Shown: piece by piece, positions 32,217 through 44,375 of the stretch
How positions within the stretch are numbered: position 1 is the first letter of the stretch
Layout of the letters: each line of letters starts with the position of its first letter
DNA from: Centrapalus pauciflorus
Taxonomy: Eukaryota; Streptophyta; Magnoliopsida; Asterales; Asteraceae
Direction: 5' to 3'
Assembly: GCA_020465985.1 (NCBI GenBank)
Contig: JAANYP010003725.1
Span: 836,501-900,500 of the forward strand
Length of the DNA stretch: 64,000 nucleotides
Notes under the pieces: generated by a model
Database searches by the model: none
Seen by the model: the letters and a program-made list of their open reading frames with translations, nothing else
Told to the model about the DNA's origin: nothing
Program-made: the position numbers and the translations under genes

Positions 32217-34997
32217 TCTGGACTCCCGCCAGACCGTCAGGTGGAGTTCAGAATTGATTTAGTGCCCGGCGCGGCACCAATTGCTCGAGCCCCTTATAGA
32301 CTTGCACCTGCAGAGATGCAAGAAATGATGAAGCAATTGCAAGAATTGCTAGATAAGGGACTCATACGACCAAGTTCATCTCCCTGGGGAGCTCCTGTTT
32401 TATTCGTTAAGAAGAAAGATGGGACTCTCCGGATGTGCATTGATTATAGGGAGTTGAACAAGGTAACAATAAAGAACAAATATCCGTTGCCCAGAATAGA
32501 CGATCTTTTCGATCAGCTTCAAGGAGCCAGTTACTTTTCGAAGATCGATCTTAGATCTGGGTATCATCAACTCAAAGTTCGTGAAGAAGACGTCCCTAAA
32601 ACAGCTTTCCGTACCAGGTACGGGCATTACGAGTTTCTTGTTATGCCCTTTGGTCTTACCAACGCTCCTGCGGCATTCATGGATCTAATGAACCGCGTTT
32701 GTAGACCAATGCTCGATAAGTCTGTTATCGTCTTTATAGACGATATTCTCATCTACTCGAAAACTGAAGCTGAGCATGCTGTGCATCTTAGAGAGCTGCT
32801 AGAGTTGCTGCGCAAAGAGCGACTTTACGCCAAGTTCTCTAAATGCGAATTTTGGTTGCGACAGATACAATTCCTTGGTCATGTGATATCTGGTGAAGGA
32901 ATCTCTGTGGATCATTCTAAGATAAAAGCCATTCAAAATTGGGAAGCTCCCAAATCAGCTACTGAGATCCGAAGTTTCTTAGGATTGGCGGGTTACTACC
33001 GCCGATTCATTAAGGACTTCTCAAAACTAGACATGCCTCTTACATCTCTTACTCGCAAGAATGTTCCCTTTATTTGGGAAGAAGCTCAAGAGAATGCATT
33101 TCGAACTTTAAAACAGAAACTCACCGAAGCGCCTATTCTGGCCTTACCCGAAGGTAATGAAGACTTTGTAGTCTTCAGCGATGCTTCATATCAAGGGCTT
33201 GGGTGTGTTTTGATGCAAAGAGGCAGAGTCATAGCATATGCTTCTCGCCAACTTAAGGATCATGAAAAGAGTCATCCGACTCATGACCTTGAACTTGCTG
33301 CTGTGACTTTTGCGTTGAAAACATGGCGGCATTATCTCTACGGCACCAAATGTCAGTTGTATACGGATCACAAGAGCCTTAAGTATATATTCAGCCAGAA
33401 GGAGCTCAACATGCGCCAGCGACGCTCCATGGAACTCATCAAAGACTATGACTGTGATATTCTTTATCACCCTGGCAAAGCGAATGTGGTGGCCGACGCA
33501 TTGAGTCGTAAATCCTACTCTGCTAAATGTCTTTATACCTTGACCCATACTTTGTTTTCATCAACTTTGATCGATGAAATCCTTGTTGCTCAAGCCGAAG
33601 CTCTAAAAGAAGAAAACCTCAACTCTGAGGACATGAAAGGGCAATTTCAATTCTTAACCGATAGCCCTCGTGGCTTGAATCTTTTCAAAAATCGTGTCTG
33701 GGTTCCCAAATTTGGTAATGTTCGACAGAAAATTCTTTCGGAAGCCCACTGTTCTAACTTCTCGGTACATCCTGGCAGCACCAAGATGTACAACGATCTA
33801 AAAGCCGAGTATTGGTGGCCCGGTATGAAAAGAGACGTAGGCCAATATGTCGATAATTGTGTTACTTGCCGATTGGTCAAAGCGGAGCATCAGCAGCCTT
33901 ATGGCAGTCTACAGCCTCTACCGATTCCCGAGTGGAAGTTCGATCACATAACGATGGACTTTGTGACGAAGCTTCCGACTACGCGAAGACAGCATGATGC
34001 AATATGGGTGATTGTGGATCGTCTAACCAAAGTCGCTCATTTTATTCCAATTCGCGAGAACTACTCATTGGAGAAGTTGGCTAAGTTGTATATAGACGAG
34101 GTCGTTACTCGACACGGTGTGCCTTTGTCAATTGTTTCCGACCGCGACAGCCGATTCACTTCGAGGTTCTGGAGTGCATTACAAGATGGATTAGGCACTA
34201 AGATCAGAATGAGCACAGCGTATCATCCACAGCCTGATGGCCAGAGTGAGCGTACGATCCTTACACTCGAAGACATGCTGCGGGCATGTGTTCTTGAGTT
34301 TAGCGGTAGTTGGGATGACCACTTGCCGTTAGCAGAATTTTCTTATAACAATAGTTACCACTCATCTATCAAAGCCACACCTTTCGAAGCCTTATACGGA
34401 CGCAAGTGCCGAACTCCTACGTGTTGGCATGAAGCCGGTGAAGCACCAATCGCCGGTCCCGAGCTACTTCAGCAGACAAATGAAAAGATCCGAATCATAC
34501 GTCAACGATTGGAAACCGCTCAATCTCGACAGAAATCGTATCATGACCGACGTCATAAGCCATTGGAATTTCAGAAGGACGACTATGTTGTATTAAAAGT
34601 CTCGCCGATGAAAGGTGTGTTCAGATTCGGCAAGCGTGGCAAGTTAGCACCACGATTCGTTGGTCCTTTCAAGATCACCGAGCGTGTTGGAACTCAATCT
34701 TATCTGTTGGACTTGCCAAGCGAACTGTCCAACATACACCCCGTGTTTCACGTTTCGCAGCTTAGGAAGTGCAAAGAAGATGACAAAGAAAAGTGGGCCG
34801 ATCATCTAACTTACAAGATTAATGAAAAGCTACAATGTGACGAGCCTGAAGTTATTCTAGAAACAAAGATGAAGAAGTTGAGGAATCGAGAGGTAGCAAT
34901 GGTGTTGGTGCAATGGAGGACTTCTCACGGAACTTCTCAGACCTGGGAATCTGAGCAAGACATGAGAGTTCGATATCCACATCTGTTTGAGCCTTAG
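32217..34997 (+). pseudogene. Outer Gypsy pol continuation: RT, RNase H, integrase, chromodomain
   Basis: 926 codons and a stop, resuming in phase at SGLPPDRQVEF after the inner element. RT shows LCIDYRELNKVT-type motifs (here MCIDYRELNKVTIKNKYPLP) and the catalytic FIDDILIYSK. RNase H has FVVFSDASYQGLGCVLMQ. Integrase has HPGSTKMYNDLKAEYWWPG, CVTC and the triad in HITMDFVTKLP, SIVSDRDSRFTS and DGQSERTILTLEDM. The C-terminus ends in a chromodomain-like VLVQWRTSHGTSQTWESE. The frame itself is undamaged. It is non-functional only because of the TAA at 21224 and the inner insertion. Confidence 0.94.
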
Positions 34998-35036
34998 GTA
35001 CTTCGAGGACGAAGTGCAAGCGTGGTGGGCTCATAC

Positions 35037-36852
35037 TATAACACCTTACTTTTATTTGCATTTTTATTTTAAGTAATTTTGAGCAATTTGCGTAAAAAGA
35101 TGTAATTTCGAGATTTAGTATAAATAGGGGCTGAGAGCTCATTTTCTCATTTTTGCAAGCCAAATTCCTTTCCAGAGCTTCTCTCTCTAGAACCCGAAAC
35201 TTCTCTCTAGCTTTTCTCCCAAACCGACCGGCCAAATCTCGAGTTCTATACGTCATCGGAAAGGTCTCGAAGTGTACTACTCGAATCTACCATTGCATGC
35301 ATGATTTCATACGGTTTTGAGGTAAGAATCGCTCTTTTCGTTTTCTTTATTTTTCGGTTTTGAGGAAAAATTCGAGTTTATCATTTTAGGCGATTTAAAG
35401 CTGATTTCGTATGAGTTTTAGCTAAAATATGGTAGAATATGTATCATATAACTAAACCGAGGCTTATTACTTAGCTTATTTGTGGATTTGAGGCTTGAAA
35501 ATGCATGTTTAAAGCTGTAGTTTATGAACAAACTCGAGTATGCATAGAACAGACTCGAAATACCAAGAACAGACTCGAATAGAGCTAGATTCGAGATATG
35601 GGTTTCGAATCTATCCTCAGATTCGAATGAGGTTCGAATCTAACCCCCATAATTCGAATCTGTCTTCGAATCTAACCCCCATAATTCGAATCTGTCTTCG
35701 AATCTAACCCCTGGTTCGAATCTGTCCCCTAAATTCGAATTTAATTGATAAAAATTTACGAACAACGCATAAATTAGCAAAATAAATAGCAAAATATTTA
35801 GCTAGAAGTTATGGCTTATAGATATAGGAATATTGAGCTAGCCGTATTAATTTAGCACATGTTTTGTAATATTAAACTTCAGATATTATACATAAGCCGT
35901 TTAGCCCAGTTGCGAGTCAAAGCCAGTGCCAGAATATATTAAAAGCCTAGATAAGCAAGTGCAAGCATTATAAAGCAATTTAAAGCGTAAATAAGCCCGA
36001 GCAAGCATTTCAGAATATTTCAAGCATTTTCAGTACTGTGAGTAACAGTTATTCTTGTTTACATGTTTTATATGAAATTGAGACATAAATTGTTTCTATA
36101 TGATTTATTTGGAATTCAATAGACTTTTGTGAGTGAAGGCGAACACTGTGGTACAGGTGATGCCCAGCTTAGCCGGATCTTACATTTGATCTATTAATAT
36201 GCATATTTATCTGCTATCTGTTTATTGTTCTGCATACTATACAGCAAACCTTGTGTTAGCGTTTCTTTGTGCATCTCATAAGCATTATATTTAGCGAGCA
36301 AGCAATTCTGATGTTCACCACTATCCCTTGAGCATTATACGGGTAGCTAGCCCCGTATCACAGATTGATCATCTGTCAGCGGTAAACCCCTAGTGGTGGC
36401 ATCTCCTTTCTGCGTGAAATGTCTCAATCGTGCAGCATTCTTTCTGGGTATTAAGCAAACAAGCAAGCAAGCAAGCATAACAGCCTTTATAGGCACTTTC
36501 GCCTCATATTTTACATGCATTCATGAATATCTGTTTACTCACTAAGCATTAGCTTACAGTTGCTACTTACAATTTTTACAGGAAAAGGTAAAGAACAAGC
36601 TGGACCTTCTGCTTAGGTCTATTTTCTGATCAACCCAGAGGACTTAGCTCACTTTCAGCTTGTGGTATAGCTTTATGATGCCTTGGGTTCTGGGTAGCTG
36701 CTTTTATTTTAATTGTGATGTTTTTTTAGCAACTTAGTACTGTAACCTTGTAGCACGTGTAGTGCAAGACTTATTGTAATATTTTATTTAGCTTTATGTA
36801 TTTATTATAATTCCTGGGATAAGCAAGCGTGTTTTAAAGCAAGGATGTGACA
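35037..36852 (+). repeat. 3' LTR of the outer Gypsy
   Basis: 1816 bp, with TATAAATA at 35119-35126. It is directed towards the interrupted gene's exon at 36858, so read-out transcription is possible. TSD GAAAG follows at 36853-36857. Confidence 0.95.
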
Positions 36853-36857
36853 GAAAG

Positions 36858-37760
36858 GTCACGCGAAATCCGATTGGAATCCACTCACGATTCACGAACC
36901 TGCAATCTCGACAACTACTCACGATTCACGAACCCTCAGCCCTCTTTGGTTCTTTCTCATCCCCAGACCGGCATACCCGAATCGACATATTACGGGAGCC
37001 CTACTCAATCACGATTCACGAACCCTCCCCATCTGCGGTCGGCCGGTCGCCCTGCTCAATCACGATTCACGAACCCTCTGGTTCCCCCCAGTTGCGGTCA
37101 ATCCATCCAGATTCCAGAGTCAACCGAAAATCCTCCAAGAGGTACTGTTCAACTTCAATCCATTGATATTTTTATTTATTCATTTGATGTTTAATAGTTT
37201 ATCAGTTTATGATTTGAATGGAAATTTAGTTCTAGTACCGGTTTGTGATTTTTTGGTCTGGATGAGGATGAATATGATGATTATGTTTTGATTCTGTTTT
37301 GATAACTGGATGATGATTTTGTATTTGTTTCTGGCTTTCTGAAATTCTGTGAATTTTTGTGTTTATGTAATTATGTTATTTTATAGTTTAATTGGTTTTT
37401 GATTTTCTTAATTTGTAGGTGTAACTATTGATTGAATTATCGAAAGTTCGTTGAATCAAAGAGACAAAGAAACGACTCAAGGTGTTAGCTTTCTAATTTC
37501 TATGCTTACAACTTACTTAGTTGTTTTAAATTCTATTTTAGTATAGCATATCTAGTAATTAGCATGTTTCCACGATCACAACCTTCGGGAGCCCAAAATA
37601 GTATGTTGTATCTTAACGTTTTTAAGGACATTATTTTTGTATGTCGCCCAGGGCATTAGATTATTCAGGACCGGCCCTGAGGATAATGCATTTGATGCTT
37701 GGAGAGAACACAAGGCGAATGCACAAGATGAACTGAACGAAGCCAAGTGAATTCTCGAGA
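36858..37760 (+). other. Continuation of the interrupted gene: leader with repeats, exon-like blocks
   Basis: After the retrotransposon the exon continues with four copies of TCACGATTCACGAACC (36884-37075) up to a GT donor near 37141. A second exon-like block (37419-37480) follows an ATTTGTAG acceptor and precedes a GT donor. A third begins near 37564 with an ATG (FPRSQPSGAQNS) whose frame soon closes. A hAT-like terminus, CAGGACCGGCCCTGA, lies at about 37668-37682. The stretch 37694-37750 reads AFDAWREHKANAQDELNEAK and a stop, like the end of a coding exon. Product unknown, and the exon structure is tentative. Confidence 0.3.
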
Positions 37761-39279
37761 ATCACTGGTCATGCCCTGGTGTTTCAGTCGATTAGACGTT
37801 ATGCGAAGACATCATTTTAATATCATGTAAAGCATTTCATTGCTGGTACACTTATTATCGATCTCCATTAACTCTTGATATGAAACTAATGTCGCTCAAA
37901 GGGATTACTTTTTAGGCTGTAAGAATGATGATTTGATTTATGAAAATTCTGGTTGAAAATATGTCAAAGGTGAATATATATCTTCCATTCACATGTCAAA
38001 TGTAATTTGGTGCATTAAAGTGGTTGTTATAGTTTAAGTAGTCATAATCTATTGATAATGTTATAATTGGACAGTACCATAAATAATTATACGTTTAGTT
38101 TTTTACAACATTTCCAAATATTTTGGCTTTTGCCTAAAATTATGAGGGCATTATCAATCCTTAATTTGATGGTAGACAAATACCTCAATTAATCGATTCA
38201 TACATACAACAGTGGGAATGTGAGGAACGGTAATGCGTATTTCAATTGGTCATTATTTGTTTTCTAAGTAGAGTTACATGTATTGTGTCATGATATAAAA
38301 CAATGTGTCGGCTATTCACTAAAAAAATTTACTTTCTATGAGGGTGATCATGCAAAAAAGGGACAGAGTCATTGTTGGATTTATGAGTAATGATGATAGA
38401 TTCGTTGGTAATTTATGTGACGGATTAATATCATATTGTGATATATGCATTAATATTTATATTTATGTATTATTATTCACTGGACCTATAACATATATTT
38501 TTGTTGCAAGAGATGAAATTACTATGCATTTTGAGAATTGGTTAATAATGATAAGGTTATACAAGGTTGTATAGTAATTTGAAGCTGTTGTTGCATTTTA
38601 TATTGCTGCCTTTTACTGTTTTAGCATTATGGTAGCTGCTTACGTACAGTTGGGTTTTGGCTAATGGTTAATGGGTTTTATACATACAAGTCGCGGTTTA
38701 AGGATGCTGAAATTATTTGGATGTTTGATGCAGCTTTTAGAAGTGTTATGAAGGCTTTCAACATGATTTAGGTAACATCTATTGGTCTATATGTTTACTT
38801 AGTTCAATGTTGCAGCTTTCAGATTCGTCTGGGAAAGATTGTGCAAAGAGGTTTGCTTTTTTTAAATAAATCTTAATATAACTTTTTGTATTTCAATTGT
38901 ATTAAGTATGCATCAAAACGCATTCTTAAACCCGCCGCAGCGCACATGCTCTTTTCCTCATTATGAAACATTAAAAAGATGTTGAATCATTACAAAAAAG
39001 AAAAACATAAGGTCGTAGTTTAATGGTAAGAAAACTATACTTTGACAAGGAAGAAGGCACATAAGCCCACATTTTTAAAAAAAAATTAAAGTTGTAAGTG
39101 TTTGTGCTGACAGGTTTATACAATTCTATTATACTATAGCTTAAAAAACTTGTGCCATATGCATTGCAACAAATGCCTCCTATTTTTTGGAAAAACAAAC
39201 TTTTATTCCATCACAACGAAAGAAATAACCAAAAGGTAGTCTCCAAGAAAGAGACTAAATCTAAGAAAACCTAATAACT
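37761..39279. other. Non-coding region, nothing firm
   Basis: AT-rich sequence with moderate complexity that could be 3' UTR and intergenic DNA of the preceding gene remnant. No domain, repeat pair or RNA gene could be supported. GTCGTAGTTTAATGGTAAG at 39012 is faintly tRNA-like only. Confidence 0.35.
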
Positions 39280-40099
39280 TGCTTCAAAAGAATTTAAACA
39301 CCATCTTGGCAAAGGAGCAGCCTCGATAGTCTGTTCGCCAATAACTTGAAAGTCGCTGGACAAGTGGAAAAGAAATGCCTTCATATTAATGGCCAGTTTC
39401 ATGATCCAACGTCTATGATCTTTACTTTTTTTAAACACAGTCAACAATATATAATATAATATAAACTCATTTTGATGCTACTGATAGTCGGGTCGTGTTT
39501 ATATCGGGTTAGTCATGTATAGACGTCCGTCACAACTTGCGGATGAGCCCTGCCAATTAAAATTAAAAGATATGATACAAAAATAAAAGTTAAATAAAAA
39601 TAAGAGTAAACATAAAAAAAATTAATACAAAATAATAATGCATCGATTGTGAAACACATGACAAATGTGGGGATGTATACATAAGATGACAAGAGGCTAA
39701 TAACTTCATCGAAATAGTGTGAATAATGTGAAATATCTATTACTCTTTGTTCATGTGGTGTTAGCAGGATTTTTTTGAGGAAAAAACCAAAATACTATTA
39801 ACAAAAACTATTCAAAGTAAATGAGATAATAAGTTGTATTGTATTTTCAAAGGCCGCTTGCTTAACTGGGATTTGTGTTGTCGGTGGTTTCTTGACCTCT
39901 AAAAGCTTAATTGGTAAAGATACAAAAAGTTGTTGCTATTTTTGACATTTAAAAGTAAATGATATATAAACTTAATTGATAATAAGTCAATGTGCTATTA
40001 ATGATAAAATAAAATAAAATAATATTACTATAAACAGTCAAAATACAAAAAGTTGTTATTTTTGACATGTAAACCCTTCAAAATAATGATGATTTACGA

Positions 40100-41215
40100 A
40101 TTATTTTATATATTCTTTTAAATATTTAATTTTTAAAATCAATTTATGTAATATTAATCTAGTACGATAATATTTAATTTGTTGATTTCAAATGATAAAA
40201 GTGATAGCTTATATTAGTGGTTTTTTTTTATTGAATTTAGATCTCAAACTTTATCTTAGAATCCGATTAATTTACATTCTTGTATTGATCGTTAATATTT
40301 AAGTGAAAATTAAGTGATCCATTTATATTTTAAACATCTAATTGTTATTTTGAAACTTGTTACGTGTGTGTGTGTTTTCTCCTTTTTTTTTTTTTTTTTT
40401 TTTTTGTTATTATTTGTTTTCGGTATATATTTATTATGGTTTAACACTCTGTTCTAGTAATACTAATGAAAAAAATAAGAAAGAATCAAAGTGAGAGGAA
40501 AGTAACAGACAGAAAATTCAATTCATCATAGATTGAAAGACACAAAAAAAAAAAAAAAAAAAAAACTCAATCCTTTGTTTCTTTCTCTTTCTTTCCATTT
40601 TTGGAGAGAAAGTTTTTAAACTATTTTCTTTCCCTTTCTCTTTCTTTCCTTCCTGTTAATTTGTACCAAAAACACAGTTAATTACTGTTTTCCCTATCTT
40701 TCCTTAGCTCTTTTCATTTCCTTCCTTTTTTATTATTCAAGAACACACTGTAAGTTACTTGAAATACCATTTCTTTCGTAAGATACCGGATGTACCATTC
40801 AAAATTAAATTTTTTTTTTAATCTTTCTACAAAAAAATGTGTAAAATAATATTATGAGTTAATAAAAATTGGTATCATGACTTTTATCAAGTAAAATTAC
40901 AAAAACAGACATGTAAATAGATGAAAAACTATGTGAATTCACAGGATCTCATTCATTCACATGATTTGTTTGTAATTTTAGTTGATAAAAATATATGATA
41001 CCAATTTATATTACCTTTTAATGTTATCTCAAAAACTTCAAAAATAAATTCGTTTTAAATGCTACCTCAGGTACCCTGCTTAAGATGACACAATCCTATT
41101 TATTATTTTAATTTATATATAGGTTTAGATAATTTTTATCATTTTAAAACATGTGTTATTTTCTTTTAGAGTTTGAATCACACCTTTAAAGTTCTTATAA
41201 TAATATATTTAAAAC
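40100..41215. other. Extra sequence in duplication copy 1
   Basis: Absent from the matching place in copy 2 (44235-44258). It contains a T run (about 40383-40405), an A run (about 40547-40563) and TTCTTT-rich DNA between them, then a piece resembling 48000-48280 with TATCAAGTAAAATTACAAAA. It may be one or more insertions here, or a deletion in copy 2. Confidence 0.4.
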
Positions 41216-41337
41216 CATAAGGTCATCCCAACCTATATATATACATAGTTCTTGTCTAAACTTTTCATTCATAAAAGTTTTATAGTAACATTTCATTTTA
41301 TTACATTGTTATTTATAATCGTATATCATCCTTAAAA

Positions 41338-41613
41338 ATGTCTTCTCATGTCTCGACCAATCCTCTATTTATTCATATATCGATCGTAACGAAAGCACCA
41401 ACGCAACACAGTGAACTTCAGTTGTAGCATTTGGGTATATGAGTTTCTCACGTATAATAAAGACATAAAGTTTGTATACATATACGATCAGCACTAGTAT
41501 TTCGATACATCTAAAATTGACATCGAATTGTGATTAAGAATCGATCATCTGTCATTTTTTGAGTTAATGATAAAGTTTGTCACACATCATGTTGAGTTAA
41601 TGATGCTTAATGA
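41338..41613 (+). pseudogene. Terpene synthase relic: decayed exon 1 and a scrap of exon 2
   Basis: 41338-41461 aligns with exon 1 of the gene at 44376 (ATGTCTTCTCA..., GCAACACAGTGAACTTCAG, TTTCTCACGTATAATAA) but carries indels that lead to an in-frame TAG about 30 codons in. 41587-41613 matches a piece of exon 2 (GTTGAGTTAATGATGCTTA versus GTAGAGTTGATGATGCTTA). The rest of exon 2 and all later exons are gone. A TATA-like CCTATATATATAC lies about 100 bp upstream. This is a truncated tandem copy and encodes nothing. Confidence 0.85.
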
Positions 41614-41770
41614 TAGAATATATATGTTAACAAAGGCTCTTGGCCATAAATATTTATCCAGCTGAGAATAATAGTTGGTCTTCGTAAAAGATAAGAATTT
41701 TCTTCTCAGAAATAGGACATCTGTAGCAATAATTGTCTTCAATGATATCATAGACTTGTATAGTGGTTTA
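41612..41770. repeat. Dispersed ~155-bp segment, second copy of 2648-2806
   Basis: Same blocks as at 2648 (GGCCATAAATATTTATCCA, TAAAAGATAAGAATTTTC, GTCTTCAATGATATCA). It starts exactly where the exon 2 relic ends, so it may mark the breakpoint of the truncated duplication. Confidence 0.55.
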
Positions 41771-42229
41771 TTAACTCGTGTATTATACGGATAACTTTAA
41801 TAATTTTCTTTTAAAACAATATAAACTTAAAACTAATAATTAATATCCAAACTTTTAATACTAATGATGTTATTATAATTAATTTATATATAAATCATTT
41901 AAACAAAAAAAAAAACTAATCATTAATTACTTTGAAGTTTATTATTAATTAGCATTATTGTTATTATTATAATTATTAATCAAAAAATCTATTAAATATT
42001 TTTTGTTGTGATTTTGTGGGACTTAAGTATCTAACCATAATCTAAATTTAAAAGGAATTTGATCTAAAATTTTTAATTTAATCTTAAAATACTATTAACA
42101 TTTGTCATTAGTAGAGGTTGCCACTTAGCACCATTAGAAGATGACAAATTGCAATTTAGTTATTCTTTTATTTATAAATTATTAATTCATAATACTTTCG
42201 ACACACACATATAAGATCCAGAAGGTACC
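41771..42229. other. Intergenic, nothing recognised
   Basis: AT-rich sequence with short A runs. No gene or repeat pair identified. Confidence 0.4.
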
Positions 42230-42610
42230 ACTCGAAATCGAATGCAAAAACATTTTTTTCTTTCATCTTTTTCACGATAATGTTTAAATTAGTGTTGCAC
42301 ACATGATATGTGAATATATGATACATTCACAAAGTCTACGTCCTTAAATATTTTTTGAATGATCACATATATTTTTGTGAATAATCATCGAAATGATTGA
42401 TCATTCACATAATTTTTTTAACCAATTACAAAATTTACTTTTAAAATCTTAATGTATATATGTATGATTTTTTTTGATATAAAGTCTTATAATCATGGTT
42501 TATACAAATTTATGTAAAAAAAAATTGTGAATGGTCATTCAAAAGGGTGCATTAAGTACTTTCGATTGTTTAGGGTATGCTCATAAACTTGATTATGTGT
42601 GTGTATGATA
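42230..42610. mobile_element. Element family C, copy 2
   Basis: Begins GAAGGTACCACTCG and matches 11700-12070 along its length (GATATGTGAATA, AAGTCTACGTCCTTAAA, GTGAATGGTCATTCA), ending AGTACTTTCGATT. Here it lies next to a short TG run, not a long TA tract. Confidence 0.5.
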
Positions 42611-43692
42611 ATTATAGAACTCAATATTTATGTAGTCTAATAGAATCAATCTTGATCGTTAGATAAAAAAATGAATAGTGAGAGATGTGATGAGAATTTT
42701 GTAATTAAATAAAGTTTTTTTTTTTAAAGAAAGGCATAATTTTCTTCTTTTTTTTTTACTCTCTCATCTTTATATTTCTAGGACATGTTTCTTTTTTTTT
42801 TCAACCAAACCCATCATCACACACACCGTCTCGGCCAATTTAGGCACAACCTTGATTGTCCCTTCACCAAATAGATACTCGAGAGCCGCTGGACACGTAG
42901 AAAAAGAAATGACTCCTTACTAAGGGTAAGAGATTCACGATCCAACGTTTGAAATCTTTACTTTTCTTTACACACAACCAACATTAATATATAATATATA
43001 ATATAAATTAGTTCTGATGTTATTGATATCTTTGTCATGTTTATATCGGGTTAGTCATGTTTAGACGTCTGTCACAACTTCCGGTTGGCTTTGCTAACTA
43101 AAAATAAAATATATGATACAAAAGTAAAAATTAAAGAAAGAAAAATAAATGTAAATATAAAAGAATTTTGAGAAAAAAAAAATAATGCATTGATTGCAAA
43201 GCAAATGACAGATGTTATGATGTATACATGCATAAATGAGGTATATAGTTTGTATGCATAAGAGGCCAATAACTTAATCAAAATAATGTGAAATATCTAT
43301 TATTCTCTGTTCATGTGATGATTTCAACAGGGCTTTTTGAGGAAAATAACCAAAAACTATTTACAAAAACTGTTCATAGGCCCTCCATATTAATAGAATT
43401 GATACGTTATTTAATCATATCACATTTAAAAGTAACTGAGATAATGAGTCGCATTGTATTTTCGAAGGTTGTATTTTCGAAGGCCGCTTAACTGGGCTTT
43501 GTGTTGTCGGTGGTTTCTTGAATTTTAAAAGCTTAATTAGTAAAAATACAAAAAGTTGTTGATATTATTAGCATTTAAAAGTAAATTATAATAAGCTTAA
43601 TTGATAATAAGTCAATGTACTATTATTGATAAAAAAAAATGTTGCTATAAATGGTAAGAATACAAAAAGTTGTTATTTTTAACATATAACCC

Positions 43693-44226
43693 TAGGATGG
43701 CAACGAGGCGGGTTCGGGACGGGGATTGGTCATCCCCTTCCCGTTTAAAAAACTCATGGGGCCTTAACGGGGATCCCCATCGGGTAGGCGGGGAAAGCCG
43801 CAGGAATTCGGGAAACCCTTTTATAACATATGTTTAAATAAACGGTGAAATTTTATTTCGTGGGTCAAACCTAAACGAGTAAAATTTACAGTGATTCAAA
43901 CCATAAACGAGTACAAAAATGAATAAATCATGAACAAACAATTATAAACTTAACTAACAATTATATATATGTGTACAAATTATTATCATATGATATAAAT
44001 ATAATAAAAACATACATATATAATCTAAAATATAAATAAAATAATTATTATTATGTAGAAAGTAAACGGGTATTAGTCGGTTGTTTTAATCAAGTGATTA
44101 ATCTGGTTATCAGGGCGGGTATCATAAATCTCATCCCCGTTTAAAATATTCGGGTTCAGAAAAATCCGTCTCATTTTAATCGGTTTTTGTTTTTACTATC
44201 GGGTTCGGTTCTTTTTGCCATCCCTA
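43693..44226. mobile_element. hAT-type non-autonomous element, TAGG(G)ATGGCAA ends
   Basis: Left end TAGGATGGCAACG, right end in reverse complement TAGGGATGGCAAAAAG. TSDs TATAACCC (43685-43692) and TATAACCA (44227-44234) agree at 7 of 8 positions. Internal CGGGTTCGGG-like motifs near both ends. The matching site in duplication copy 1 at about 40065-40090 is empty, which confirms insertion. Confidence 0.88.
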
Positions 44227-44272
44227 TATAACCATTCAAAATAATATTGATGTTACATGAGGTCATCCTAGC

Positions 44273-44281
44273 CTATATATA
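44273..44281 (+). promoter_or_regulatory. TATA box of the terpene synthase
   Basis: CTATATATA about 100 bp before the ATG at 44376, retained in the duplicated upstream copy at about 41236. The hAT element ends only 47 bp upstream of it. Confidence 0.6.
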
Positions 44282-44375
44282 CATACATAGTTCTTGTCTA
44301 AACTTTCCATTCATAAAAACTTTATAGTTACATTTCGTTTTTATTATTATATATAATTGTATATCATCTTTAAAA

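Larger units (their letters stand above)
18013..36852 (+). mobile_element. Outer Ty3/Gypsy chromovirus (split by the inner Gypsy)
   Basis: LTRs at 18013-19832 and 35037-36852 and a perfect TSD GAAAG (18008-18012 and 36853-36857) define the element. Its ends are TATAACACC and GATGTGACA, that is TA...CA, so the 5' dinucleotide is non-canonical. The primer site TGGTATCAGAGA follows the 5' LTR. Order is gag, protease, RT, RNase H, integrase, chromodomain, which fits the Tekay/Del-type chromoviruses. I counted 8 substitutions and 3 small indels between the LTRs, so it is young. Without the inner element it would be about 8.5 kb. Confidence 0.95.
39280..41613 (+). repeat. Segmental duplication, copy 1 (terpene synthase upstream region)
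   Basis: Matches 42840-44720 with interruptions: CGCTGGACA...GGAAAAGAAATG near 39355 versus 42890, TTTATATCGGGTTAGTCATG at 39498 versus 43040, GGCCGCTT...TTGTGTTGTCGGTGGTTTCTTG near 39852 versus 43480, and the promoter and exon 1 at 41220-41461 versus 44262-44500. Copy 1 has about 1.1 kb more at about 40100-41215, including T and A homopolymer runs. Identity by eye is around 80-88%. Confidence 0.8.

Noticed and set aside
34852..35256. Minus-strand 134-aa ORF, also at 17939-18232
   Set aside because: It spans the LTR edge and appears wherever the LTR does. It lies antisense to LTR leader sequence and has no domain.
17690..37682. One large hAT element from CAGGGGGCGG (17713) to CCGGCCCTGA (37682) containing the Gypsy nest
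   Set aside because: The termini look loosely similar, but the flanking 8-mers do not match, so there is no target duplication to support it.
39005..39035. tRNA-like GTCGTAGTTTAATGGTAAG
   Set aside because: Resembles a D-arm, but no matching T-arm, anticodon stem or acceptor stem follows.
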